A stretch of 16,130 nucleotides of DNA from Tetmemena sp. SeJ-2015 (GCA_027382625.1 JAJKFJ010024298.1:1-16130); one strand, 5' to 3'; positions 1-8,827 are shown, numbered from the stretch's first letter. Notes: a model not told the origin generated them from the letters alone. Numbers and translations: made by a program.

Positions 1-485
1 CTATCTTCTTTGGAAGATAAAGACTAATTTGTTTAAGATTATCTCATAGATTTGGCCTAATTAATTTTGAAAACCCAAAAAGCCAAAGGGATATCATACT
101 ATAAGAAAGAATTATTTCATGATTATGAGCATTTCTACATATAATATAATATTTAAAAATGAAAATTTCGGATTTATCATAAAAGTTTTAGCCAGAAGAA
201 GGGTTTCGAATTTTACTCAATAACTCATTTTTTTTGTTATTCACTTAAAGATGGATGGGCCTAGAATAGTCGAGATCGAATGATTTTTAGGAGTTTTCGA
301 GATACGTGCTCCCACCTTATTTCTAAATCTTTCACAAGTTTCTATAAATTGAAATTAATGAGAATTTAAAAGATATAAATTTCGAATCGACTATCTTAAA
401 ATATATTTCCGGAATGAAAAAAAGCTACTCTTTCATCTCAATTTTTAACCGAGGAGACTTGATTTTCAATCAAAGCAAGTGAAGG
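1..485. other. AT-rich germline DNA, no gene recognised
   Basis: AT-rich sequence without a convincing coding region. One slightly more GC-rich patch near 236-320 is open on the minus strand when TAA/TAG are Gln, but it is too short to call. The stretch is compatible with intergenic or eliminated DNA. Confidence 0.5.
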
Positions 486-581
486 ATGGAAATCTCAATG
501 ACGCAGAGAAATAATCTACTGCAAGGATCAAGAGAAACTGAGCTGATGACTAAGAGAATTTTAGAAAGTTAACTCAAATGA
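486..581 (+). CDS. possible tiny coding segment (31 codons)
   Basis: An ATG-started frame ending in TGA, with one TAA read as Gln, encodes a 31-residue hydrophilic peptide beginning MEISMTQRNN. The island is richer in G and C than its surroundings (about 470-590), which is why it is listed. No family is recognised and no pointer repeats were found at its edges. It may be one MDS of a larger gene or a chance frame. Confidence 0.18.
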
Positions 582-830
582 GAGCCAAATAACTGAAATG
601 AATAAGAAAAGAATAAGAATTAAAATAAAAAGTAGAGACCAGAGCAAGGCGGTATTATTAGAAATATATTAGAATTCGCCATTTTAAAACAGAAAATGAA
701 ATAAATTTGTAATAAGAATTCCTAATATTTTATATATATATATTTTTAATGAAATTTAAAATAGAATTGAATATTTAATAAATGTTTTGCATTTTATTAA
801 AGTTCAGGTAGACGAGCAATTTTTGGGACC

Positions 831-848
831 GGAGGAGGAGGAGGAGGA
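831..848 (+). repeat. (GGA)6 microsatellite
   Basis: Six perfect GGA units lie inside an AT-rich region. All three forward frames across it are open under the ciliate code, giving poly-Gly, poly-Glu or poly-Arg. It could be a low-complexity stretch of a coding segment (about 795-900), but the frame cannot be chosen from sequence alone. Confidence 0.8.
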
Positions 849-2129
849 TTAGTAGGATCAATTAATACTTATCCTGTACTTTTAGCAATATTTTATTTTA
901 TTAAAATTAGAAAGTATACAAAAGAATTTAGGGAGGACTTAAGCTTACAACCTTCCAACTTTTTATAATCTTATTTTAAAAATAGTAGATTAAGGTAAAT
1001 ATCAGCAAAAATGTCAAAAAATGAAGAAATCTTTTTATTAAATTTTTTCTTCCAGAGTCAATTTTGATCATTTCAAATTTTATGAAAAGTCTTTTAGATT
1101 AATTAAGAGCTTTTTTTTTTTATTTTATACAATCGTCTTTTCAATAAATTTGAGTTTTAATACAAATTAATTGTGATCACCAATGAGTTAATAAATTGTC
1201 TAAGATACTACCTCAAAATCGAATATTGTTTATTTAAGAATCTGAAAAGTTTAAGTGAATCACTAATTTTATCAAAAATCGTATATAATTTCTTAAGAGA
1301 ACTCTCTGATAAATTCTAATAAATTTATTATTAAAATTTTGCAAATTTATTTAATTTTCAAGAATAATTATAAAAATTCGTAGAGAAAATAAGATACCAA
1401 TTTATCTATATAAAAATAAGTACATAGGTACATAATTTTTATCGAAAACTCATGACAAGAAGCAGGAGAAAAAAGAGTCGAACAACTGAAACTTAATTAT
1501 TTAAAGATAAAAATAGCAACAAAAATTTATTTAATTCATGGGATAACTACAAAAATATCATCTAAAAATGATCTGATATAATAAAATATCACTCTTTGGA
1601 AATTTAAAGGCCAAAATTACTAAATTTTTTACATTTTTAGATAACTTTGGTACTTATAAACATTTTTTAAATATATTTTGATTATAATGGGTATGCAATT
1701 CAGTCCCTCTCCCCATTAAGAATTTGCCATAAGAACTGCAGCTAATATTTGTTTTATGATAGAATAAAATTTACCGAGTTAAATAAAATCGGATAGTTTT
1801 ATATAAATATTTCAAATTTGATAACTTTTACATTCCAAAAAATAGTTATTATAAATTATATAGAAACTTAAATAGAGTTTTGGTGCTTTGAATTCTAAAA
1901 GTAAATAATTAGATCTTGAATTTTATATTAAAGCATATTTAAACTGATGCGAAAATCTATTTTCAGCAACCTTAATCATAAAATTCTCTTTTTATTAATT
2001 TCATCCAAATCAAAACCTTTGATATAATTATAATTTAAATATAGAGTTAAAGTGAGTGATATTTTATTTTAATTTTATTCTTTATCTTTAAATTTAGATT
2101 AATCTTAGAAATTAATTAATTAATAGCAT
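849..2129. other. AT-rich stretch, no gene recognised
   Basis: Very AT-rich with many homopolymer runs. A small G+C-richer patch near 1690-1745 contains an open plus-strand frame but nothing recognisable. No repeats, RNA genes or transposon ends were seen. Confidence 0.5.
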
Positions 2130-2420
2130 TCAATCTTAAGCAAGCCTTAGTTGATTTTATTTTTGATTAGGTTAAGTCGCCGATGCTCTAAATCCCAAAA
2201 CTTGTTTAAAATAAATTGAGCCCTTTAGAATTTTTTTTTAACTTTGGAGCAGAGAATTCTCATCTGTAACTGGGTCCGGCTACTATTTCTAGAAAGTTAC
2301 AACTTATCTTTCTGGAACCTCGAGGGAGTTATTTGCCTGCACAGGAGGTTTAGTTTAGCAAAGGTAAATATTTTGGCTTTCTGATTTCGCGACCAATCCT
2401 CCAACCTTAAAATATAAGCA
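2130..2420 (-). CDS. coding-like segment, unknown protein
   Basis: Reading the minus strand with TAA/TAG as Gln gives a frame that ends at TGA 2132-2130 and stays open for more than 90 codons. The product is hydrophilic and Gln-rich, with stretches such as SESQNIYLCQTKPPV and NNSLEVPERQ. This island (2240-2400) is clearly less AT-rich than its flanks, which supports coding. No start codon or pointer was fixed and no family was recognised. The plus strand is also open for about 45 codons here (a hydrophobic product), so strand choice rests only on composition. It lies just outside the left end of the inverted-repeat element and may be a further segment of the minus-strand gene at 4035-4766. 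Confidence 0.3.
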
Positions 2421-2452
2421 AAACTACCCAATGCCAGAAATAAAACCTTAAA

Positions 2453-2560
2453 TTATAGGATGAATACGAATGCTTTATCGTGAATTATTTTTTCTCTAAA
2501 ATAACGAACTGATTAATTAGGAGTTCTTTAATTATATTTGGGGTTTCATCTTATAATTTT
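2453..2560 (+). repeat. left terminal inverted repeat
   Basis: Its first 34 bases are the exact reverse complement of 3484-3517. The following 70 or so bases still align with the right repeat, with gaps. Confidence 0.8.
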
Positions 2561-2869
2561 AAAATGGAAGGACTTATTTACCCAATGATTTCGCAACGCA
2601 AGACTAGCATCTACTACTCCTCATAGTTACAGTCTCCTGAAACCACCTTCGACTCCTCAGAGATCTTTTTTAAGAGGAGATGCTACTCTTTCATTTGAGA
2701 ACAATTATGGAAAGCTGCCACACTCGAGAGCTGTACAAAGATCGATTCAAGCGAAATGAAGAAGCTGGCAACTGAAATGGCATTTTAGTGAGATTACTTG
2801 AGAGGCCTAATAGAGCAGGAGTCGAGTCTTCTATTAAAAACTGCAGCTTAAAGGGATGCTAGATATTGA

Positions 2870-3463
2870 AATTGTAACTCGATGGATCTTGGTTGCAAGA
2901 GCTTCTAACTCATTAGAAAGCAGCCGATTCGAAGGATAATATCACGAGCCAAATAAGATTAGAAGGTCATTGGCAAACGTTCTCCTGAGGTAAGTTCATC
3001 AGTATGCTTTAGTGAATTCCTAGGTGTGAATTGGCGGGGTGGTTGGTGGTGCGAATTGGCGGGGTTTAAATTTCTAATACGATTTCATTCCTCCATTTAC
3101 CCCATTCTTCATTTGCTAGCTTAACTAAATGTGCCTATAGCTTAAGGCTCAGTGCAGAGAAAGTAAGGGAAGCAGGATCAACTGAAATATTAGCTATGCC
3201 TTACCCTCATAATGCTTCGTTAAGTCGAGAGAGCCATAAAAGTTTAGTGCTGGAAGGCAAAGTGCAACAAGGCAGAGCATGAATTTAAAGCAGTATGGGT
3301 TGAGCTTTGGGATCCAGAATACCACACTAGAGGATAAAACAACTCGAGCACAAGGGAGTGTTAAGAGATAAACTAGTAATACTGCTATGTACAAAAAGTA
3401 TGTTTTCCCTAAATTCGCAAATTAAACTATCAAACCCCAATTAAAGTAAGATGTAATAATTGA
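2870..3463 (+). CDS. open frame inside the inverted-repeat element
   Basis: With TAA/TAG as Gln this frame has no TGA for 197 codons and stops at 3461-3463, inside the right terminal repeat. The same frame upstream (from an ATG at 2756) also looks protein-like but has TGA codons near 2789 and at 2867, so an intact gene would need a shifted frame or removal of an insert. Stretches such as KCNKAEHEFKAVWVELWDPE, with Trp, Cys and acidic residues, are unusual for chance frames in such AT-rich DNA. A second forward frame is open over 3185-3780 and reads plausibly too, so the frame is uncertain. No family recognised. Position between the inverted repeats suggests it belongs to the element. Confidence 0.3.
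3028..3065 (+). repeat. G-rich 13-bp direct repeat
   Basis: GAATTGGCGGGGT occurs at 3028-3040 and 3053-3065, separated by GGTTGGTGGTGC. The block has several closely spaced GG and GGGG runs, enough for a possible two-layer G-quadruplex. It lies in the middle of the inverted-repeat element and stands out strongly in base composition. Confidence 0.7.
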
Positions 3464-3517
3464 CTGTTATTAAAAGGAAAAACAATTCACGATAAAGCAT
3501 TCGTATTCATCCTATAA
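3418..3517 (-). repeat. right terminal inverted repeat
   Basis: Partner of the repeat at 2453-2560. The outer 34 bases are perfectly complementary and the rest is diverged. Confidence 0.8.
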
Positions 3518-3521
3518 TAAA

Positions 3522-4034
3522 GATTTTATAAGATTATAATAACAATTCGTTAATCAACTTATATCTGGAGAGTAAAAAATAATCGGATAAATTAAAAAGG
3601 TGAAAGTTGAAACGCCTCTCTATTTATAGAGAGAAATTAAGCTTCCCTCACTTACTTAAAAATTTTATTCCTCAAAATTATTAGCATAAAGCAAGAATAA
3701 TTAACATTTTTTAATAATTTTTTTTCTAATTAGCAGAACTTTTTTCTGTTTCGGATTTGAATTTTTGCTTCAATTTTTTAATTGACTTCAATTTTTTACT
3801 ATATTTATTTTAATGCTATTATATGTGATTCTTTATAAAAATTCTTATTATACTAAAGAAAGCCTTATAGAGGATTTTTTTTAATAGTAATCTAGGCTTC
3901 AAACTGAGAGTATAATTGAGATTATTTAAAGTACAAAAATTTAGACTTGTTATTAAAAAAAAGAAGAATTTGAGATCCAAAATTATATTCCCTTAAAATT
4001 TAATTCTTTAACGAAGTATTCATTTCAATTTGGA
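3522..4034. other. AT-rich spacer with one small hairpin
   Basis: Mostly very AT-rich. A perfect 7-bp stem (CTCTCTA/TAGAGAG with a 4-base loop) sits at 3616-3633. It lacks the context of a known RNA or terminator and may be chance. No coding island was recognised. Confidence 0.45.
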
Positions 4035-4167
4035 GTTAAGATTTGCTTAACAATAGTGATTCATAGCATTAGTCCTCACTTTGGCAGCAGCTCATGGCTA
4101 AGGCTTCAAAGAGTCTGCGATTCCATATTGGACCAAGATCCCTCTAATAGGGGCCAGAGGGCGTATT
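4035..4167 (-). CDS. coding-like segment of the minus-strand gene
   Basis: This is the most GC-rich patch of its region. On the minus strand the ciliate-code frame reads protein-like sequence with stretches such as LGPIWNRRLFEALAMSCC. It lies downstream of the minus-strand segments at 4351-4766 and in the same orientation, so it is probably a later MDS of that gene, but the pointer joining them was not found. A plus-strand frame is also open here (SSSWLRLQRVCDSILDQD), so the strand remains uncertain. No family recognised. Confidence 0.35.
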
Positions 4168-4350
4168 CAATAATAAACAAAAAAATATTATATATATAGC
4201 ACTCTCTCAAACTTCCTCATGCATTCAAGCATCAGCCACATCATTAATAATTATGCTAATTGAGTTAATATTCACTGCATTATTTCCAAACTCGCTTTAT
4301 AATGCAGAGTTCATCCTTCAACTAATTTAATTCCCATCCTAAATCTCATC
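4168..4350 (-). other. mixed region between coding segments
   Basis: Several short minus-strand frames look protein-like, for example MWLMLECMRKFERVL starting at 4241 and an adjoining frame near 4275-4310, but each is broken by TGA or a frame change. Further small MDSs separated by short eliminated sequences would explain this. A TA-rich run (TATATATA) at about 4190 may be IES sequence. Confidence 0.25.
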
Positions 4351-4766
4351 TCATTCCACTTATTTAAGCTATTTTATCTTAGATTTATAATTAAATTACA
4401 GTTAATAAAAATTGTTTAAATAGGGGAGTGTCTTGATTTGTTCTATGCAGGCTCTTATAAACTTTACATGACATCTTAGGATTTCACCAATCCCACTGTA
4501 CTTCGTCTTGTCCTCTTTAATTTAAAACTTAATTTATGAGTTTAAAAATGATAAGTCTTATTTATTTTAGATTATTCATATTTAATTTAATATTAATTAT
4601 TTAATCTTTAGTTTAGATGTGCTATCATAAAATAATCAGGGTCAACTTATCAAGTGGTTTAAAAATATTTATTTTATTAATTTCGTAGCAAAACATTCTT
4701 CTTAGTCCAGTAACTATCGCTTAAAATCCGATATATGTGCCAGCAGATGGCAAAGCTTATTCTCAT
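4351..4766 (-). CDS. 5' part of an IES-interrupted minus-strand gene
   Basis: The first segment starts at ATG 4766-4764 (MRISFAICWHIYRILSDSYW...) and runs to an 11-bp direct repeat. The second runs from the other copy of the repeat to about 4351 and includes KEDKTKYSGIGEILRCHVKF. The two segments are in different frames in the germline. Removing the 107 bp between repeat copies (4666-4676 and 4559-4569) joins them in one open frame with no TGA, as programmed IES excision would do. The ATG was chosen as the first Met at the edge of the coding island; an earlier MDS could exist. No domain is recognised. TAA/TAG codons occur in the joined frame and must be Gln. The gene diverges from the surface-protein gene that starts at 5449. 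Confidence 0.55.
4559..4665 (-). other. IES, 107 bp, pointer TATTTATTTTA
   Basis: Direct repeat TATTTATTTTA at 4559-4569 and 4666-4676 (plus-strand coordinates). Deleting one copy and the AT-rich insert shifts the frame by 2 and joins two protein-like segments. Frame restoration plus an 11-bp repeat makes this one of the better supported IESs in the window. Confidence 0.6.
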
Positions 4767-5448
4767 ATAAAAATTTAGAACATTTTATTTTTACAGTGAT
4801 AAAATATAAATTCCGATAAAAACTATTAAAAAAATTAATCAATTCCCATACAAGTTCTTAAATTATTGTTTTAACCTCTTATTTAATCATTTTAACATAT
4901 CAAACGTTTTAAACTTCTTATATTAGAATATTTTGCTCAAACTCTTTAAAAAAATCTTGAAGAATATTTTGTTTTAAGTGATAAATAATTGATGATTATT
5001 TAATTTTAGTAATATTTGTTTGCTAGTTCTTCGTATAGTTTCCCTGGAGGAAATGCAGCTTTTAGTGGCAGCGGGTAGAAAGCTTTCATGATTTATTAAA
5101 ATTATATAGATTTCTACTTATAATCTTGAGACAGGGTTTGATATAGTCACTTAGAATGCAGTTATATGGAATCTACTCTCAATCGATGATTAAAATCAAT
5201 CATATCTTATAAAGATTCGGTAGATAAATACGTAGATGGCTAGTTCTCCTATTAAAAATTATACACAATTTACTATTAAATAAATTAAAAAAATAAAATA
5301 TTCTCTATTTTCATAGAGATAAATAAGATAACACACAAATGCTATGTTATATGATTCAAATTTCGTACTCAATTTATTCTTTTATGAATAAAATAATTTA
5401 CTTTACTAAAAGAATTTAAAAAGAATTAAAGAAAATTAGTTTTACAAA
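4767..5448. other. spacer between divergent genes
   Basis: AT-rich spacer between two genes pointing away from each other, so it should hold both starts if the ATG choices are right. A more GC-rich patch at 5030-5095 is open in several frames, including a Gly/Ser-rich plus-strand reading (SSSYSFPGGNAAFSGSG), and may be an MDS of another gene. No telomere-like C4A4 repeats or promoter motifs could be identified. Confidence 0.4.
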
Positions 5449-5498
5449 ATGCCTAAGCTATATAGTATTCGTTTATTTTTTCTTTCTATTGTTTTAGT
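5449..5498 (+). CDS. segment 1: signal peptide
   Basis: ATG at 5449 opens MPKLYSIRLFFLSIVLV, a textbook signal peptide with a basic start and a hydrophobic core. The frame hits TGA at 5503 in the germline. Joining at the short repeat TAGT (5495-5498 and 5630-5633, 135 bp apart, frame-neutral) continues it into NYYYCSAPAQNT, giving a plausible cleavage region after the core. The 4-bp pointer is weak by itself, but the join fits both frame and biology. Confidence 0.5.
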
Positions 5499-5629
5499 AT
5501 ATTGAAATCAATTATTTTGTGAGAGAAAAAGTTGTAAGACCTTGATTTATAATAGATAGGCAAAATAATTAAGATTATTACAGAATAAAACTAATTTATC
5601 ATCTTATAATAATTTTTAAAATATATTTA
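5495..5629 (+). other. candidate IES, 135 bp, pointer TAGT
   Basis: AT-rich insert between TAGT copies at 5495 and 5630. Removal bypasses a TGA and links the signal peptide to the Cys-containing segment. The repeat is only 4 bp, so the border may differ by some bases. Confidence 0.35.
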
Positions 5630-5803
5630 TAGTCAATTACTATTATTGTAGCGCACCTGCATAGAACACGGACACAATATCTGGAAATTATTGTGCGCAC
5701 ATTGATATTTTAAAGCCCACTATTTCAACTGTTGATTTAGGAGGAGATCCTAAAATGCATGACAATAGTTGGTGCAAAAATAAATTAACTATATTTTTAT
5801 AAT
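5630..5803 (+). CDS. segment 2: Cys-containing extracellular N-terminus
   Basis: Ciliate-code frame with Cys, Gly and Asp typical of a secreted protein: CSAPAQNTDTISGNYCAHID, then ISTVDLGGDPKMHDNSWC. It is in the same frame as the signal-peptide ATG after the 135-bp insert is removed. It ends in the 12-bp repeat TATTTTTATAAT, where the next insert begins. One TAG near 5661 is read as Gln. No specific domain was recognised; the cysteines suggest disulfides outside the cell. Confidence 0.55.
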
Positions 5804-6012
5804 AATTTTTAAGTAAGAATGCAGATAATAAATTATATTCCTTATTGCAACTAATTATTTAAAATCTAATTTGAATTACTTTTATTTAGAGTATGGGAAT
5901 TCGAATTTAATTTTGATGTTTATATAAAAAATGTCTTAAAGCAAATATTATAATTTTAAATTTGTAGCAATTTAAATTTTAAAAAGATGCGCCTACTATA
6001 ATTTAAAAATGG
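5792..6012 (+). other. IES, 221 bp, pointer TATTTTTATAAT
   Basis: The 12-bp direct repeat TATTTTTATAAT lies at 5792-5803 and 6013-6024. The insert is AT-rich and 221 bp long, so its removal changes frame by 2, exactly what is needed to join the upstream and downstream protein-like frames without any TGA. This is the best supported IES of the surface-protein gene. Confidence 0.7.
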
Positions 6013-6210
6013 TATTTTTATAATTGAATATCTTATAAATCAGTGATTAAGTGTCCTAGAATTAGACCACTACAGTGTATGCTGAGTAATTTGCGGACAT
6101 AATTTTCGGTCCCTTGTCTTCGAAGTGTGGTACTCCTACAATAGATTCTATGAGTTACACTTCAATTATTCTTTAAATCAGTTTATTCTTAAAACATATT
6201 CAATATTTTA
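6013..6210 (+). CDS. segment 3 of the surface-protein gene
   Basis: The joined frame continues as NILQISDQVSQNQTTTVYAE and then FADIIFGPLSSKCGTPTIDS, rich in Thr, Ser and small residues. Four TAA/TAG codons within 60 bases are read as Gln, so the frame is invisible under the standard code. The right-hand border is not fixed: the frame stays open into AT-rich DNA. A TTTTA repeat (6206-6210 and 6247-6251) would join it in frame to the next cadherin-like segment, but that repeat is too short to be convincing. Confidence 0.5.
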
Positions 6211-6246
6211 AAAATCTTTAAAGAGAAATTTAGGTTTCATAGTTAT

Positions 6247-6480
6247 TTTTACAAATAAAACAATATTTAATAAAAGCAATACAAATGCAACTGTAACTAA
6301 TGGACTCCCAAAGTTTATGACTTTAAATTAATTCATAATATAAAAGGAGTTAATTATATTTAAATTATATAAATAAATTGTAATTATGACAATGGATGCC
6401 GATAAGACTAAGTTTACTATAAAACCAACTCTTATAAAATTAAATAAAGACTTAAAATTTACCAAAATATATTAGAATAA
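6247..6480 (+). CDS. segment 4: cadherin-like domain fragment
   Basis: The frame reads NATVTNGLPKFMTLNQ, then MTMDADKTKFTIKPT. The pattern 'GLP-F-x-L followed by I/M-T-x-D-x-x-x-x-F-T-I' is how dystroglycan-type cadherin-like (CADG/He_PIG) domains read in their second half. The AT-rich middle (about 6328-6385) is in frame and may be either coding or a short IES; a TAATTAT repeat 30 bp apart fits the latter. Domain assignment comes from pattern recognition, not a search. Confidence 0.45.
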
Positions 6481-7190
6481 TTTGATTTGTTAAATATAAT
6501 TTTTAACTTTTATCTTGCATTTTCTGTATTTTGTTTTAATTATAGCTTAAACTGTCATTTTATTCACTAAAAAGATGTTAAAGGGTTCAGAATCCTCATT
6601 TATGATGCTTGCATGAATGTTGTTTAAATTATAAAATTAATTAATATTTTTAATTTATCTTGATCAATAAGATGACACCTATTATCTAACCTAAGTGAGA
6701 GAAATTTTAGGATTCCAAGATTTTATTATGATCATTTTAAATATAAAAATATTTCCAAGCTTTAAAATTAATAAGTTTTTTTTTAACTCAATTTATTTAG
6801 TTATTTCTAAATTATGTTCGAAATAAAATCAATAAAAATTAATTCGCTTTAAACGATATTGAATAATTCAAAATATATATTTAATAAGTTAATTTCTTGG
6901 AAATGTTGTGAGAGTTCTTTTCTTAAATACAAAAATTAATCTTATTTAAAAATAAGATAATTTTACTAAGTAAATTTATAAAATGATTTATTTTAAGTTA
7001 AAAATGTTATGAAAGTTTAAATGCGAAATAAATTTCTTTAAAATATCCTTTAAAAATATTTAGAAGGACAAAAGAAGTCAATTTATCTATTTCCCTTTAT
7101 TTATTTGTAATAACATAGATTAAAAAATGATTTATCTAAATATATAAAATTTAAGAATTAAACGAAATAAAGTAAGGACTAGAATAACCA
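6481..7190. other. AT-rich stretch, probable eliminated DNA
   Basis: Strongly AT-rich with long A and T runs and no coding island. It lies between segments of the surface-protein gene and is most simply read as IES or non-coding germline DNA. No terminal repeats were identified. Confidence 0.45.
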
Positions 7191-7528
7191 AAAAATGAGA
7201 CGTATTCCAACTCATCGCGTCACAAATGGTGGTGGCACACCATCTGACACAGGTGAGCTCTACGAGCTCCTGACTATGACTTTATATCACATAGCTAAAA
7301 ATAATTTGTTCATTTGTTAGTGTAGAGTTGAAGGTAAAAAAAGGCCTAGATCCTTGATAGATCAAAGACATTCCTAGTTTTAGGTGATACCTTCATATGA
7401 CATTTTCGCCTGAAATGCTATCTCCAAAAGAGTACTCCAAATAAATTTCAAACAATAAGCTTTATCATCTTAATCTGAATTGGTCATTTCATAAAAGCTA
7501 ATTTATTCTTGCAGACCCTAATATATGA
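7191..7528 (+). other. GC-richer island, frame undecided
   Basis: The patch at 7197-7275 is distinctly GC-rich and contains the short inverted repeat GAGCTC-TAC-GAGCTC. One plus-strand frame runs from an ATG at 7195 to TGA 7411 (includes THRVTNGGGTPSDTGELYE). A minus-strand frame is also open. TTCTTGCAG at about 7506-7514 looks like a 3' splice site, so an intron or IES may end there. Probably another coding segment of the surface-protein gene, but the frame cannot be settled. Confidence 0.3.
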
Positions 7529-7720
7529 AGAGAAGTGGATCTATCTTAAGGTATAGTGCTCATCTATTACGATTTTAATATCACCACCTTAAAAAAGTTC
7601 AAATATCGGAGAATGAAAGCGCTGAAGAAATTCATTCAATTACTACCGGACAATCTCACTACCAATGGCCAAGAAGACCTTAATGTCAACTGCCCTCGAT
7701 TGTAAATTTCTAATTTAATA
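7529..7720 (+). CDS. segment 5 of the surface-protein gene
   Basis: The frame following a TGA at 7526 reads EVDLSQGIVLIYYDFNITTL, then a basic stretch and LLPDNLTTNGQEDLNVNCPR, in a clearly less AT-rich island. Another forward frame (7414-7911) is open for 165 codons over the same bases, but its composition looks less natural. Neither border has a confirmed pointer. No domain recognised; it is placed in the gene by strand, position and composition. Confidence 0.4.
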
Positions 7721-7780
7721 ATAAAACGAAAATTATATTTAAGCATCTTTCTTGTATAATAATAAAATTAATGATTTCAA

Positions 7781-7799
7781 TTATTTATTTATTTATTTC
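7781..7799 (+). repeat. (TTTA)n tetranucleotide run
   Basis: About four and a half units of TTAT/ATTT in AT-rich DNA between coding islands. Confidence 0.7.
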
Positions 7800-7927
7800 A
7801 TTTAAGATATCAAGTACTTCACTATTATCATAGTAAACATACATTTCATATAATATAGCTGAGAATTTAATAAGACATTAAATTAAAATGGAATAAATCA
7901 GTGATTGCTGAAGTGTGTCCATTTTGA

Positions 7928-8250
7928 ATATTAATTAGACCATTAGATTCAGCACGAAATTCTAAGAATTTTTCACTAATGTAACTTTTGCGTGGGAGTG
8001 CTCAATACAGAGTTATAAGAGACACAAGTTAAGTAGAAGCTGATGTCAGAAAATAAAATTCATGCGCGCTTCATATATCTCTACTGAGTGGTGCTGTGAA
8101 GATGACTAAAGAAGAAACTCATTTTAATTTTTGATTCTCTATCGAAGAAGCTACAGATCAGAGGGTGAATCAAAAATTTCAACTGACAAGAAGTTGCAAC
8201 TCTCCATTTTTTTCATCAATCACCGATTTTAATTAAAATTTCTACTATAA
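7928..8250 (+). CDS. segment 6 of the surface-protein gene, with an in-frame TGA
   Basis: One frame reads PLDSARNSKNFSLMQLLRGS, continues with VIRDTSQVEADVRKQNSC and, after a TGA at 8132-8134, FSIEEATDQRVNQKFQLTR. The last piece resembles the end of a cadherin-like domain (F-x-I-x-x-A-T-D-x-x-x-x-x-x-F-x-L). Text on both sides of the TGA is in the same frame and reads like one protein, so the TGA is either inside a very short eliminated sequence or a disabling change. An alternative frame over 7970-8085 is also open. The Thr-rich segment follows in the same frame number. Confidence 0.4.
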
Positions 8251-8365
8251 AGGAAAAAATACCAAACTCAATTTATTAATTTATATTGTATTTTAATTTA
8301 TCAAAATAATATAAATTGAATTTTGATGAATATTCTTTGAAAATAAAATAGTATAATTTTAAATA

Positions 8366-8651
8366 AACCCATTCACAACAACATCGACAACATCAACTAT
8401 TACTACAACTTCAACTACTACTACAACTTCTTAAACTATCTCAACAACCAGAACTACTTCAAAAACCACTACCACTAAAACAACAAAAACAACGACTCCA
8501 GCACCTACTACCAAAATAATTACTACTACTCAAGCTCCTAGAACTTCAGCTGCGACTCTTCCCCCAGATTAAAGACCACACTTTGATCGTAGATTAGATA
8601 ATTTCACTATGGTTTTTGGTACCTTTGGAAGCTACTATTAATTTAATTTAG
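8366..8651 (+). CDS. segment 7: Thr-rich stalk and start of a cadherin-like domain
   Basis: From 8375 the frame is dominated by ACT/ACA/ACC codons: about 50 residues of Thr and Ser with scattered Lys and Pro (KTTKTTTPAPTTK), typical of an O-glycosylated stalk. It then turns into RPHFDRRLDNFTMVFGTFGS, the usual opening of a CADG domain (P-x-F-x-x-x-L-x-x-x-T-V-x-x-G). TAA codons at 8433 and 8571 are read as Gln. The frame continues into the 6-bp repeat ATTTAG at 8646-8651. The bias toward ACx codons over at least 45 codons argues strongly for this frame. Confidence 0.6.
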
Positions 8652-8827
8652 TAAATTTATTATAATTTGGGTTATATTTTATCTCAAATACATTCCTTCT
8701 ATCATCAATCCAAATAATCACCCATTCTAAGTTCTAGTGATTATTTATTTGAGCCAATCTTAATTATATATTTATATTTTTATGGGAAAGTAAAAAAGAC
8801 AAAATAAATTGGATCAAACTTTAATTT
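8646..8827 (+). other. candidate IES, 182 bp, pointer ATTTAG
   Basis: ATTTAG at 8646-8651 and 8828-8833 flanks an AT-rich insert. Removing 182 bp shifts the frame by 2, which links the start of the cadherin-like domain to the LPNQADSQF segment. The pointer is short in AT-rich DNA; support comes from frame and domain continuity. Confidence 0.45.

Larger units (their letters stand above)
2453..3517. mobile_element. 1,065-bp element with terminal inverted repeats
   Basis: The two ends are inverted copies of each other. The first 34 bases (starting TTATAGGATGAATACGAATG) match perfectly, and similarity continues, with indels, for about 100 bases through a shared GGGGTTT motif. TAAA flanks both sides (2449-2452 and 3518-3521) and is a candidate 4-bp target duplication; a TA duplication inside the TTATA end is equally possible, as for Tc1/mariner elements. 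The interior (about 2580-3400) is much more GC-rich than the surroundings and holds a 197-codon open frame. No DDE transposase motif was recognised, so this is either an unfamiliar transposon or a non-autonomous element carrying other sequence. Confidence 0.7.

Noticed and set aside
3194..3394. 66-residue hydrophobic minus-strand open frame
   Set aside because: It is the antisense of GC-richer, hydrophilic plus-strand frames inside the inverted-repeat element. It has no TAA/TAG codons read through and no family resemblance.
3425..3445. CAAACCCCAA as a telomere-like repeat
   Set aside because: A single CCCC within the diverged part of the right inverted repeat; no C4A4 periodicity, so not evidence for a chromosome end or TBE terminus.
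5643..5702. Imperfect hairpins around GCGCAC/GTGCGC
   Set aside because: They fall within the Cys-containing coding segment and pair poorly; likely incidental.
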